A stretch of DNA of 64,000 nucleotides from Eledone cirrhosa. Its lineage: Eukaryota; Mollusca; Cephalopoda; Octopoda; Eledonidae. The stretch covers positions 5,600,950 through 5,664,949 of the forward strand of contig OZ024740.1 in assembly GCA_964016885.1 (NCBI GenBank), in the 5' to 3' direction. A model generated the notes under the pieces. That model made no database searches. It was not told the DNA's origin and saw nothing but the letters and a program-made list of their open reading frames with translations. Made by a program: the position numbers and the translations under genes. Every line of letters begins with the position of its first letter. The first letter of the stretch is position 1. Shown here piece by piece: positions 10,543 through 20,085 of this stretch.

Positions 10543-10797
10543 ATAATAGTATAACACTGGTGGGTTCTATCCATAGTAGTAGAGTCCTCCATCTATGAGA
10601 CGAGTTTGGTAGAAGTAGTTCCACAACAATTAATTCACCATTTCCGAGAACAATTGTTTCACCTGAGTCGGATCATCAGCTTGTACAATTGTTTTACCTT
10701 TTCTGTATAATCTCATTTAAACCCAGCTGATGATCCAACTAAGGTGAAACAGTTATTCTCAGAAATGGTGAGTTAACTGTTGTTGTGGAACTACATC
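10543..10797. mobile_element. Foldback (MITE-like) element, diverged relative of 5692-5933
   Basis: Arm 1 (10613-10681) and arm 2 (10725-10794) are imperfect inverted repeats. They share 'gagaacaattgtttcacc', 'ggatcatcagct' and 'tggtgagttaactgttgt' with variants in the 5692 element. The leader with 'tagtagtagagtcc' and 'gagacgagtttggtagaag' also matches the leader there. Arms here have diverged from each other, so this copy is older than the perfect copy at 5692. Confidence 0.78.
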
Positions 10798-10994
10798 TGT
10801 ATATATATATATATGTATGTATATGTTAGTGTGTATGTGTATATGTATATATATATATATATATATATCATATATATATATAAGTATAGCTATATATATA
10901 TATATTTAAAAGTTAAACAAGGTTCAATGAATAAATCAAAGAATGAGTTTTACAATAGATTGGAAGCACCCAACTAAAATAATTTTCCAGAGTT
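10798..10994. repeat. TA/TG-rich microsatellites
   Basis: Mixed TA and TATG/TGTA repeats from 10798 to about 10905, then a short unique AT-rich stretch. The open frames across the TA runs have dipeptide composition (Y-I, I-Y) typical of microsatellite translation. Confidence 0.7.
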
Positions 10995-11288
10995 ATTAAT
11001 ATTAATTCAAAATATTAACAAAATAGATATTCTTGTGATCAAGTATATTTTATTGTACATATTTCAGAGGTACTGAGTTAACTTCAACAGTACGTCCTCA
11101 TCAGATAAAATAAGATGATGCATGACATACCCTGACATAGTAGATGGTTAAGATTCAGTCATGGTAGTCTACATCATGCATCATCTTATTTTATCTGATG
11201 AGGTTAACTCAGTACCTCTGAAATATGTATAATAAAATATACTTGATCACAAGAATATCTATTTTGTTAATATTTCGAATTAATATAT
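10995..11288. mobile_element. Foldback (MITE-like) element with about 115-130-bp inverted arms
   Basis: Arm 1 (about 10995-11127) and arm 2 (about 11174-11288) are inverted repeats carrying 'aaaatagatattcttgtgat', 'cagaggtactgagttaact' and 'tcagataaaataagatgatg'. Arm 1 has about 20 extra bases ('ttcaacagtacgtcc' region) that arm 2 lacks, so one arm gained or lost a block. The core is shared with 10266-10493. Confidence 0.8.
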
Positions 11289-11440
11289 ATAAATATATAT
11301 ATATAACGTGGGTAATAAGTTTTGATATATTTGCGTTTGACTTTTGTTATCAACTGCGATGATTCCGGCCTTGTGCCAGGATGAAACGATCATCGGTAAT
11401 TGAATATTTGAAAGTTTAAACATTCTTTGATTGTTGTTTA

Positions 11441-11470
<30 letters not shown>
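11289..11470. other. No gene seen; short unique segment and (TA)n
   Basis: AT-rich DNA with no supported feature, ending in a (TA)n run at about 11443-11470 that borders the minus-strand LINE A copy. Confidence 0.55.
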
Positions 11471-11473
<3 letters not shown>

Positions 11474-13071
11474 ATCATCATCATCATTTTACGTCTGCTT
11501 TTCCCTGCTTGCAAGGATAGGATGGGTCCTATTCAACGCAGCATCTCTCCATTTGTCACAGAATTTTGTCATCCCCTCCATGAGCTTCAGTGATCTGAGG
11601 TCAGCTCTCACCACCTTCGCCTATGTTTTTCGTGGTCTTCCTAGACTGCGTCTTCCTTCTACTGGGATTTCTTGGCACTTCTTTACTCAGCGGTCATCCT
11701 CCATGTGCATCCCATGTCCATACCCATGCAGTCTTCTCTCCCACACACTACAACCTATTCCTCTTATACACAATTTCTCTCTCAACTCGTCTATGCTTAG
11801 TCGTTCACGCACATTGACATTGCACATCCAACAGAGCATGCTTGCCTAATTTCTCTCCAGCTGTCGCATATCATCTGCAGTTGCTGCCCATATCTAACTA
11901 CTATGCAGCATCGCACATCTCACATAGGCATCATATAACCAACCTTTCTGGAGAAACCCTTCTTTGTCAATAGAGGAACCAGCTCCCTAAACTTCTTCCA
12001 ACCCGTCCTTATTCTAGATACTATGGCATCAGAGCACCCTCCTCCCTTACTAATCTGATCACCTAGGTATCGGAAGCTATCAACCACTTCTATAGGTCCT
12101 ACCCACATTTGAAAAATATGTCTATCACTGCGACTACTACTGTCAAATTTCCCTGTACATCTACTGCATATATAGTTTTCCCTACCTGTTAGCTTGCCTG
12201 CTATCTCACTACATTTCTTGTGTACCCAAGATCTGCATTGTGTACATTTTATAGAATTTATGCCAACTCCTTTCCTACATATTGAACATGACCATTTCCC
12301 TGATGGAATCAGAGTAGTGTCCTCTCTTCTTATCAACACATTTGTCTTAGCTAGATTTACTCTCAGTCCTCTTGATTCCAACTGTTGTTTCCATAACCAG
12401 AATTTATTCTCTAGCTCCCCTACTGATTCTGCTATAAGTACCAGATCGTCAGCATAGAGAAGTTCCCATGGACAGCCAGTCTTAAACTCCTCTGTTATGG
12501 CTTGGAGGACTATAATGAACAAGAGAGGGCTGAGGACCGAACCTTGATGTTTCTCCTACATGTATTTGGAATTCCTCACTAAACTCCATTCCTACTCTCA
12601 CTTTACTGACAGCACCTCTGTACAAAGCTTGCACTGTCCTCACAAGCCATTCCTCTACACCTAGTTGCCGTAGGGACCACCAGATGACTGATTGGGGTAC
12701 CCTATCAAAGGCCTTCTCTAGGTCAACAAAAGCTAAGTAAAGTGGCTTATTCTTTTCTAAGAACCTCTCTTGTAGTTGTCTCACTAAAAAGAGGGCATCT
12801 GTTGTACTTTTCCCAGGCACAAAACCAAACTGCATCTCATCTAATTTTACCCTTTCTCTAATTAGCTAATATCCTTTCTGCCACTTTCATAACCTGATCT
12901 ATCAGTTTTATGGCCCTATAATTGCTCCTCTCCATAGCCTCCCCCTTTACCTTTGTAGCAATTTATAAGGATACTGCTGCACCAGTCTTTGGGTATGACT
13001 CTGTCATATATAGCTTGATTGACGATGAGTGCAAACAGTTTAGTTCCTACTTCTCCTGATGCCTTCAAAAG
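11471..13071 (-). mobile_element. RTE-like LINE family A, 5'-truncated minus-strand copy
   Basis: Reading leftward from 13071 the copy starts inside the reverse transcriptase and runs through the YADD box, the zinc motif and the C-terminal domain. Its stop is at 11489-11491 and the (GATGAT)n tail lies at 11471-11485. It is colinear with 3365-4990 of the plus-strand copy. The truncation point at about 13071 abuts unique AT-rich DNA. Confidence 0.87.
11489..13071 (-). pseudogene. LINE A reverse transcriptase to C-terminus (broken; YADD kept)
   Basis: From the right: 'LKASGEVGTKLFALIVNQA' (about 13070-13014), 'DVIPKDWCSS' equivalent, 'FGFVPGKSTTDALF' (about 12832-12790), 'FVDLEKAFDRVPQSVIWW' and 'LLYADDLVLIAESVGEL' with YADD at 12445-12456. 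The zinc motif C-x2-C-x10-C-x2-C-x4-H-x2-C-x14-C-x2-C lies at about 12150-12296 with all eight ligands present, then 'DSFRYLGDQISKGGG'. Frameshifts occur near 12520-12550, 12860-12960 and 11935. This copy is the best view of the zinc motif in the window. Confidence 0.86.
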
Positions 13072-13846
13072 CAAAAGGTGGTTGTGACTTTGTAGTTTAT
13101 ACAACATTAATGATAATAATATATATTCATTTAAAAAAAAGTTAATCATGTAGAAAATCGTACCCAACTCATTGTCCATTACCCCATCAAATTCATAGAG
13201 AATTCTCTGTAGGAATACACCATAATTCTTATGAATGAGAGTTACAATTAAAACTAGCAGACAGCTGCACTTAATATACTTAATATATTCTAAATTCTTT
13301 TATCTCAGATGACACTAAGTGTAAAAAAAAAAAAAGAATTGATAAATTCTTCACGAAAACGATTTATATTCTATACCTAAGAATGAAGAGGATTCTAAAG
13401 TTCTGGAAACCTAAAACCAAACTTTCATTTCTATTCGAAATAGAAGGTTGTTACTTAACAGGAAAAAAAAAAGTAAACTTAATATGAACTTTATATATTT
13501 GAACATTATAAGTTCAACCAGAGAATTTTCAATTGTTTTTTTAAATTTGTATATTTTTAAAAAAAATCAAATTATTTTCCTGTATTCTGTTCTGGTTCTA
13601 GGCACTGTTGTTTTACACAAACAACAATATTTTTTTATTTATTTATTCCTTACCAAAGATATATAATCCCATTTGAGTTTGGAAAGATTTTGGTAATAAA
13701 AGACACTTAGACTTTGTAAGATCTAATCTTAAAGAGAATCTTGGGAAATTAAAATCCCTGAAAATTTCAAGAAGCAAGCAAGCAAGGAAGCAAGCAAAAA
13801 AAACCCCGAAACAAAAAAAAACAAATATATATATATATAAACTCAT

Positions 13847-13847
<1 letters not shown>
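13072..13847. other. No gene seen; AT-rich unique DNA
   Basis: About 780 bp of A/T-rich sequence with poly(A) runs (for example 13323-13335 and 13463-13473). An open frame at 13448-13666 translates to low-complexity I/F/N/K-rich sequence without motifs, and I treat it as chance. No splice-flanked exon could be supported. Confidence 0.55.
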
Positions 13848-13933
<86 letters not shown>

Positions 13934-13977
13934 AAGAGGCATAGAGAGAGAGAGAGAGAAAGAGGCATAGAGAGAGT

Positions 13978-14036
<59 letters not shown>

Positions 14037-14188
14037 GGGGAGTAATATTTCGACAAATACAATTCTCCTTTCTTTTTTCCTTTCCTTCTTCTTCAGTAAA
14101 TTTCTAAATAAATCTATTTTATTGCAATAAAAATTGAAAGAAACTAAGGATCCTGAACAATTTCTCTTATGCGTGTGTATATATATAA

Positions 14189-14221
<33 letters not shown>
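13848..14221. repeat. Microsatellite cluster: (AC)n, (TA)n, (GA)n, poly(A)
   Basis: (AC)n at about 13850-13876, (TA)n at about 13877-13910, (GA)n with 'gaaagaggcatagaga' spacers at 13911-14036, AT-rich DNA to 14185, then an A run and (TA)n up to 14221. Confidence 0.88.
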
Positions 14222-14557
14222 GAAGGCACATGGCGTAGTAGTTAGAGCATTGGGCTTGCAATCGAAAGGTTGTGAGTTGAATTCTCAGACCGGGTGATGT
14301 GTTGTTTCCTTGAGCAAGACACTTTATTTCACATTGCTCCAGTTTACTCAGCTGTAGAAATGAGATGATAGGGACTGGGGGCCCTATCATTCCACTGCAA
14401 AGTGGTCGTGGAGGTGCCACGGCAAAAAAGCACCCAGCACTCACTGTAAATGAGGTTGGTGTTAGGAAGGGCATCCAGCTGTAGAAATCAAGCCAGAATC
14501 AGTTCCCGTCCCACCCTTGCAAGCAGGGAAAAGTGGACGTAAAATGATGATGATGAT
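14222..14557 (+). mobile_element. tRNA-derived SINE, full-length copy with (GATGAT)n tail
   Basis: The head (about 14222-14300) has an A-box-like 'tggcgtagtagttagagc' (14231-14248) and a B-box-like 'ggttgtgagttgaattc' (14268-14284) at tRNA-like spacing, the internal Pol III promoter of tRNA-derived SINEs. The central block 'ttgagcaagacactttattt' to 'ccagtttactcagctgtaga' resembles the Ceph-domain of cephalopod SINEs. A third block, 'gtgccacggcaaaaaagcac' to 'ggttggtgttaggaagggca', also occurs in the LINE B 3' UTR. The last part ('acccttgcaagcagggaaaa', then '(g)gacgtaaaatgatgatgat') matches the LINE A 3' end. Confidence 0.92.
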
Positions 14558-14972
14558 ATGTCTGGCTGTATGTGTATGTGTAACAATGTGCGCGTGTGTG
14601 TGTATATATATATATGTCTGTCATTCTATGTATGTGTGAGAGTGTGTGTGTGTGTCTGTATATATGTATATATATGTCTGTCAATCTATGTATGTGTGAG
14701 AGTGTGTGTGTGTCTGTATATATGTATATATATGTCTGTCTATGTATCTGTGAGAGTGTGTGTGTGTGTCTGTATATATATATATATATATATGTCTGTC
14801 AATCTATGTATGTGTGAGAGTGTGTGTGTGTCTGTATATATGTATATATATGTCTGTCTGTCTATGTATGTGTGAGAGAGTGTGTGTGTGTGTCTGTATA
14901 TATGTATATATATGTCTGTCTGTCTATGTATGTGTGAGAGTGTGTGTGTGTGTCTGTATATATATATATATA
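14558..14972. repeat. About 60-bp TG/TA-rich minisatellite
   Basis: At least six copies of a unit with 'tgtctgtc..tctatgtatgtg', 'tgagagtgtgtgtg' and 'tctgtatatatgtatata'. The phrase 'tctatgta' recurs at 14624, 14684, 14739, 14803, 14861 and 14923, so spacing is 55-64 bp because the TG and TA runs vary in length. Open frames on both strands are repeat translation. Confidence 0.85.
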
Positions 14973-16306
14973 TCATCATCATCATCATCATCAACGTTTA
15001 ACGTCCGTGTTCCACGCTTGCATGGGTTTGGACGGGAGTTTTCCCACTTGAGGCAAGAGTGGTTGTCTTGCTCGCATAGGACTGTCTGGCGGGTTTTCTA
15101 CAGCTGGATGCCCTTCCTAACACCAACCACATTTACAGTGTGGGGCTGGGAGGTTTTTACCATGTTACCTACACGGCCACATTCCAGCGTGAACTGTGTG
15201 TTTTTTTTGACGTGACACCTACACGATCTCATTTGTTTCGGCCTGGATGTTGTGGCACCAACATAACTTTACATTGAAAGGGGCGGTGTGGATGGGGTGT
15301 GGGGGGGGGGGTATTTTGTTAGAGATGCCTACTGACTGTAGTAGGTTTTACTTTGTATTTAGGTAAGGCGGGTCTTCTCTATTACTGAGTATCGCCAAAG
15401 GTCTCGGTCCAGTGACATTGTCTTGGTGAGGTGTTAGTGTGTGAGGTCGGAATTTATCAGCTCGTCCCAGGTTTTTCTGGGTCTGCCTATTCCGTGGCTA
15501 CCGTCTATCTTTATTGCCCTGAACTTTGTTATACAGCTATCGTCCTTCATGCGCATCACGTGACCATACCAACGTAGCCTTCTCTCGAGTAAACAACATC
15601 TGATCCCTCTTATTTCTAATTTTTTCCTTAGTTCGTTTATGCTTTGCCGTTCTCGTATATTACTATTACACATCCAGCGGAGCATGCAAGCTTCGTTTCT
15701 CTCTAGTCTGCGTATATCCTCTGCACACAATGCCCAGGTCTAACTGCCATGCAACATTGCTGTTCGTATGCAGGCATCGTACAACCTGCCTTTCATTTTT
15801 AGGGAGAACCCTTTAGCGGCTAATAGTGGTATAAGCTCTCTGAACTTTTTCCATCCAGTTCTGACTCTAGCTACTGTACTTTCAGAGCACCCTCCCCCAC
15901 TGCTGATTGTGTCACCCAGGTAACGGAAGGTGTCCATTATTTCTATAGAACCCTCTGCGCAGTTGAAAGAGCTAGTATTTTGTGGGCACTTGCTGCTACT
16001 TATTGCACCAGAGCACCGGCCACATGTAAATCTATGTTCTTAGTTAGCTCACCTGTGATCCCACTACATCTTTTATGCACCCATACTTTGCATTTGGGAC
16101 ACAAAATGGAGTTTCTACTTACGCCTTTCCTACACACTGAGCATGGCCATTTCCCGAAAGGGACCGCCGCCTTATTTTCTTTCTTCCAAACTAGAACTTT
16201 AGTCTTAGCCAGGTTAATTTTAAGGCCTTTTGATTGTAGGCCGTGCTTCCATGTTTGGAATTTCTTCTCTAGCTCGGCCATTGATTCAGCTATGAGTGTT
16301 AGGTCA

Positions 16307-16309
<3 letters not shown>
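14973..16309 (-). mobile_element. RTE-like LINE family B, 5'-truncated minus-strand copy
   Basis: The (GAT)n tail is at about 14973-14992. The 3' UTR (to about 15358) is colinear with those at 7417-7806 and 9156-9575. Coding sequence runs from 15359 up to about 16309, where the copy is cut within the region equivalent to the YADD box, directly against (TA)n. Confidence 0.88.
15359..16309 (-). pseudogene. LINE B C-terminus with zinc motif (truncated, broken)
   Basis: From the right: '[18 protein letters not shown]' just after the truncated catalytic box, '[20 protein letters not shown]' (about 16150-16090), '[19 protein letters not shown]', then '[16 protein letters not shown]' at about 15937, '[10 protein letters not shown]', 'RRLRWYGHVMRMKDD' and a stop at 15359-15361. 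A stop near 15738-15740 and a frameshift around 16030 break the frame. Confidence 0.84.
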
Positions 16310-16360
<51 letters not shown>

Positions 16361-16680
16361 TGTCTATGTATGTGTGAGAGTGTGTATGTGTCTGTGTGTC
16401 TGAGTGTCTGTGTGTCTGTATCTGTGTGTCTGTGTCTGATTGGGGAGTGCCTGTGTCTATGTGTCTGTGCGTCTGTGTGGAGGAGTGTCTGTGTCTGTGT
16501 ATGTGTGTCTGAGTGTCTGTGTGTCTGTGTGTCTGTGTGTCTGTGTGTCTGTGTGTGTCTGTGTGTCTGTGTGTGTGTGTCTGTGTGTCTGTGTGTCTGT
16601 GTGTCTGTGTGTGTCTGTGGGTCTGTGTGTGTGTGTCTGTGTGTCTGTGTGTCTGTGTGTCTGTATGTGAATGTATGCAG
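16310..16680. repeat. (TA)n followed by (TCTGTG)n/(TCTGTGTG)n microsatellite
   Basis: 16310-16358 is (TA)n. 16358-16675 is a long TCTG/TGTG-based tract with periodic 'tctgtgtg' units. Frames on both strands stay open for more than 70 codons because of repeat composition only. Confidence 0.9.
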
Positions 16681-16788
16681 GATTTAACCAAACCTAATCA
16701 CTTCCAGACTACCAGATGTCTTGATCCTAACATAAGTCTTTAAGTCACCATCTTGAGACCCGAATCAACCATAACAGTTTATGATTAA
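16681..16788. other. Possible 5' part of CR1-like LINE copy 1
   Basis: Unique-looking sequence between the microsatellite and the endonuclease frame. A stop at 16786-16788 closes the upstream frame. It could be LINE 5' leader; I cannot place the boundary. Confidence 0.4.
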
Positions 16789-19389
16789 GCAGGGTACAAA
16801 TTGTTGTCCTTAAATGCTCGCAGTTTATGCAACAAGATGCATCTGTTTAACTCCTACGTCAGAAGCATCGACCCTGACTTCATCACAGTCACGGAAACAT
16901 GGCCACATTCCTTACTCTGTGATGGTGTTTTCAGCATTACAGGGTACAACCTTTTCCGCAAGGACCGCATTAATCGCCGTGGTGGTGGCGTGATGGTCTA
17001 CGTTCGTTCAAACTTTTCGGTAATTCCTTGCATTGATTTGAACGAATCACAAGAAGTTTTTTTTTGTGACATATGTATGACCATGTCAACACTTCTGCTT
17101 GGTGTTGTTTATCGCCCCCCAAACTACCACCAGGACACACAGCTTTGCAATATCCTCAGAGCTGCTGCCAGGAAAACAGCCACTTATGTGTTTATTGCAG
17201 GTGACTTCAATTGGGAAACCTTTCGTTGGCCACAAAGTGCAAACGATTTCCTTGAGCTAGTGCTGGACTCAAACTGGTCACAAATAGTCATCTCTCCAAC
17301 AAGAGGTGACAACACTGGACCTGATCTTCACCACTACTCCTGAAGTGGTTATCAGTTGTACTACTGAGGAACCTCTAGGCGACTCTGATCATGCTATGAT
17401 CATTGCCAATATGGCTCTTCCAGGCAGCAACAAAAACCAGAACCATCTCCAATCTGCTTGCAATTTGGGAAACTTCAGCGGTCCGACTTGCCAGGAAAGA
17501 ACGTCGGAATGCTGAACTGCATAAATCAGATGCCAACAGGAAAAAGCGGAATAAATCTTCCAACCATCTCAAGCAAGTGACAAAAAAGGCAGTGCTTGAA
17601 TTTGAACAGTGCATAGCAACCAATCCTGACAGTAAGATGTTCTGGAAATATGTATATTCAAAGCAGAGACCACACTCTCCAGTTGGTCCTCTTCGCAATC
17701 CCCACACAAGTCAGATCACTGAAGATCCCAAAGAATGTGCAGAACTCATTGCTGAGTGTTAGCAAGCATTTTTACTGTTGAAAACCAAAATGTACCATCT
17801 CCACCATCTCTAACATCAAATTCCATAACAACTATGGAATTTACACCTGCAATGTTGCGACGTCACCTTAAGAATAAGCGCAATTATGCCTCCCTGGTCT
17901 TGATGGTGTTACATACCTGCTTCTCAAATGTGGTGGGTACTTCCTTTTGCACCAGCTTTCTTTCTTCTTTCAATACTGTCTCAATAATGGTGCTACTCCG
18001 GAGTAGTGGAAAACTCCCAGTATCATTCCCCTGTTCAAAGAGGGCAACCGCACGTCACCTGTCAACTATCGTCCAGTCAGTCTTACTAGCTGTATTGCCA
18101 AACTGATGGAATCCTGTGTCAGAGAAACACTTTGGAACTTCTGGAGCTCTCACAGCCTCATCCGGCCCTCGCAGTTTGGATTTATCCCTAACTCCAGCTG
18201 CTGTGATCAGCTTATCGAGTTCCTTGAAGACATTACCTGGATCACTGGCAGTGGCTTATGGGTGGATGTTTACCTTGACTTCGCTAAGGCTTTTAATTCT
18301 GTGCCACACAAAAGACTTATGGCGAAACTCTCAGCAATGGGGGTGAAGGATGATCTTTTTAACTGGTTGAAATCCTTCATTCTCAGCCGAAAAAGGGTAG
18401 TCACGGTTCTAGGACAGCATTCTTCACCATATGAGGGGTCATCTGGTGTACCACAGGGATCTGTTCTTGGTCCCCTTTTGTTTGTGGCATATATTAATGA
18501 CATAGATGGCAACTTAAAGAATGCCACAGTACTGAAATATGCAGATGACATCAAGCTGTACCTTGAAATCAAAAGGACTGATCCTGAAATCTATAACTCT
18601 TTCCTACAATCAGACCTGGACACAATGCAGCAGTGGATCACAGACTGGCAACTGAAGCTGGCTGTGGACAAGTGTACCACCATGCATTTTGGGAGGAAAA
18701 ATCCAGCGTCCACATACTCCCTCCACAACACGGATATCAAGAAGTCCTCTTGTGAACGTGACCTGGGCATTACGGTCAGCAGCGTTTTGCGTTGGACAAA
18801 GCATGTCTCTAAGATTGTCAAGACGGCCGAGGGTGTCTTGGCATCACTCAGCAAGACCTTTGTTAGGCGCTCTCCAGACATCTATTTAAAGCTGTATACA
18901 GCTATGGTACGACCACACTTGGAATTTGCATCATCAGTCTGGAACCCCTATCTTGCTCAGAACATTGACCTGCTGGAAACTGTTCAGAGACGTGCAACCA
19001 AGCACATACCCTCCATCAGTCACCTACCATACTCTGAACGCCTTTCTTCCCTGGGCATCGATTCATTGAAGCTCCGACATCTGGCAATGGACTTGGTAAA
19101 CACCCACAAAGTTATTAACCATCTTGCCAACAACAACCCTGAACACCTTTTTGATCTCCATGTGTCTAACACATGTGGACATGCCTACAAAGTCAGAAAA
19201 CAGCACAGCTCCCATGACTTTCGTAGACATTTTTTCACGCTCAGAGTTGCTGAAGCATGGAACAAACTACCTGCATCAGTTGTTAGCTGCCGAGACACTG
19301 CATCCTTTAAAACCCTCATGCTTCCCGAAATTTGCCAAAACTACACCCGATGTACCCCTTCCATACACATGCACACGTGTATATCATGA
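16789..19389 (+). pseudogene. CR1-like endonuclease-reverse transcriptase (frameshifted; YADD kept)
   Basis: The endonuclease starts with 'KLLSLNARSLCNKM' and shows 'ITVTETW' near 16890, 'GVVYRPPN' near 17105, 'FIAGDFNW' near 17195 and 'GDSDHAMI' near 17380. The region between endonuclease and RT (about 17440-17500) is shorter than expected, so a deletion is likely. RT blocks: 'PSQFGFIPNSSCCDQLIEFL' (18166-18225), 'YLDFAKAFNSVPHKRL', 'GVPQGSVLGPLL' and 'LKYADDIKLY' with YADD at 18538-18549. The longest open part is 18106-19389. Frameshifts lie near 17325, 17500, 17880-17900 and 18100, with a stop at about 17760. Confidence 0.87.
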
Positions 19390-19510
19390 CTCATGCACTG
19401 TTCATTTTCCTGACGTTTGTACATTACCCTATGTACTATACATACACTTTTTGATGAGTTGTAGTGCACCTGAGCACTGTACACAATATTTTCATTATTA
19501 TTATTATTTC
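16789..19510 (+). mobile_element. CR1/Jockey-group LINE, copy 1, broken
   Basis: The element carries an AP endonuclease and a reverse transcriptase, then a 3' UTR that ends in (ATT)n at about 19488-19510. The 3' UTR ('ctatgtactatacatacac', 'gttgtagtgcacctgagcac') matches that of copy 2 at 29170-29271. The RT frame with 'GVPQGSVLGPLLFVAYINDI' is typical of the CR1/L2/Rex1/Jockey assemblage; I do not assign a clade. The 3' tail lies only about 50 bp before the kinesin exon. Confidence 0.87.
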
Positions 19511-19544
19511 ATTATCAACTTTAGTTGTTTGAAACATTCTTCTG

Positions 19545-19560
19545 CTCTTGTCTCTTGCAG
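19545..19560 (+). promoter_or_regulatory. Splice acceptor (3' splice site) of the kinesin-14 exon
   Basis: The sequence 'ctcttgtctcttgcag' gives a pyrimidine tract directly followed by AG at 19559-19560. A branch-point-like 'atcaact' lies at about 19514-19520, just past the CR1-like tail. Pairing with the donor at 19647 and the coding match of the enclosed 86 bp support it. Confidence 0.72.
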
Positions 19561-19646
19561 GAACTTCGTGGCAACATCAGAGTCCATTGTCGTCTTCGAC
19601 CTGTCTTTCACACAGATGTACACAATGATCCAGCGGCATTGGTTAG
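19561..19646 (+). CDS. Kinesin-14 (KIFC-type) motor domain exon
   Basis: This 86-bp segment opens in frame 1 from 19561 with 'ELRGNIRVHCRLRP' and continues 'VFHTDVHNDPAALV', leaving two bases (AG) for the next exon. The phrase E-L-(K/R)-G-N-I-R-V-x-C-R-(V/L)-R-P is the hallmark of the neck-to-motor junction of C-terminal-motor kinesins (kinesin-14: KIFC1, KIFC2, KIFC3, ncd). These are minus-end-directed microtubule motors acting in spindle organisation or organelle transport. There are no stops in frame, an acceptor 'tctcttgcag' precedes it and a donor 'gtgagtat' follows it. The neighbouring exons (coiled-coil stalk upstream; nucleotide-binding P-loop downstream) are not in view, so the surrounding tens of kilobases of repeats would be introns if the gene is live. 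The subfamily cannot be fixed from 28 residues. A retained fragment of a pseudogene is possible but less likely given the splice sites. Confidence 0.78.
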
Positions 19647-19654
19647 GTGAGTAT
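19647..19654 (+). promoter_or_regulatory. Splice donor (5' splice site) of the kinesin-14 exon
   Basis: 'gtgagtat' directly after the exon matches the metazoan donor consensus GTRAGT at six positions. It sets a phase in which the exon ends with two bases of a split codon. Confidence 0.75.
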
Positions 19655-19696
19655 ACAACTTATTGGACCTGAACTGTGGTATTCTATATAATGTAG

Positions 19697-19844
19697 CAGT
19701 CACCAACCAGTGGTCCATGGACAACTGGTGGTCTGCAGAAGAATTTAATGTATTTATCTTTTTAAAAAATTCATATTGGTGGTCCGTAGGATTCAAACTT
19801 ATGAACTTAGTGGTCCATGAGGTCAAAAAGGTTGGCAACAGCTG
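19697..19844. mobile_element. Possible non-autonomous hAT-like element
   Basis: The left end 'cagtcaccaaccagtggtcc' and the right end, whose reverse complement starts 'cagctgttgccaacc', are similar short inverted ends. The phrases 'ccaaccagtggtccatgg' and 'tggtccatgaggtcaaaaag' recall hAT-derived repeats known from many animals. I could not define an 8-bp target duplication, so the call is tentative. Confidence 0.4.
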
Positions 19845-19847
19845 ATA

Positions 19848-20085
19848 TAAAGCATTGGGGATTGTCTGGCCACTTCCTCTTCGCACTTGTCGGCATCGAG
19901 ACCCCAGGCATACTTGGACCCCGTACTGCCGAGCTCCTCCACAAGATTGGAATGTCAGCAGCCCACTTAAGGAAGGATCCCGCGAAGTGGGGTGGCTGTT
20001 ACAGCCGCTGTCACTGGCCATTGTCTGCAGAAATACTTTTGCGGTCTTGTCCATGGGGCACAGGCCTAACACTTCTCTGCCCTAG
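19848..20085 (+). pseudogene. Decayed C-terminal remnant of a non-LTR retrotransposon
   Basis: One frame reads 'SGHFLFALVGIETPGILGP' then 'RTAELLHKIG'. After a frameshift near 19970 another frame reads 'QPLSLAIVCRNTFAVL'. Both resemble the conserved C-terminal motifs of LINE proteins from marine invertebrates (a 'F.P.A.ET.G..G' block followed by 'Q..S.AIQRGNA..V'). It is a short fossil with no functional coding capacity. The family is recalled, not searched. Confidence 0.5.

Noticed and set aside
14225..14300. Functional tRNA gene
   Set aside because: Only A- and B-box-like sequences are present, no cloverleaf with a proper acceptor stem, and the sequence continues into a SINE body.
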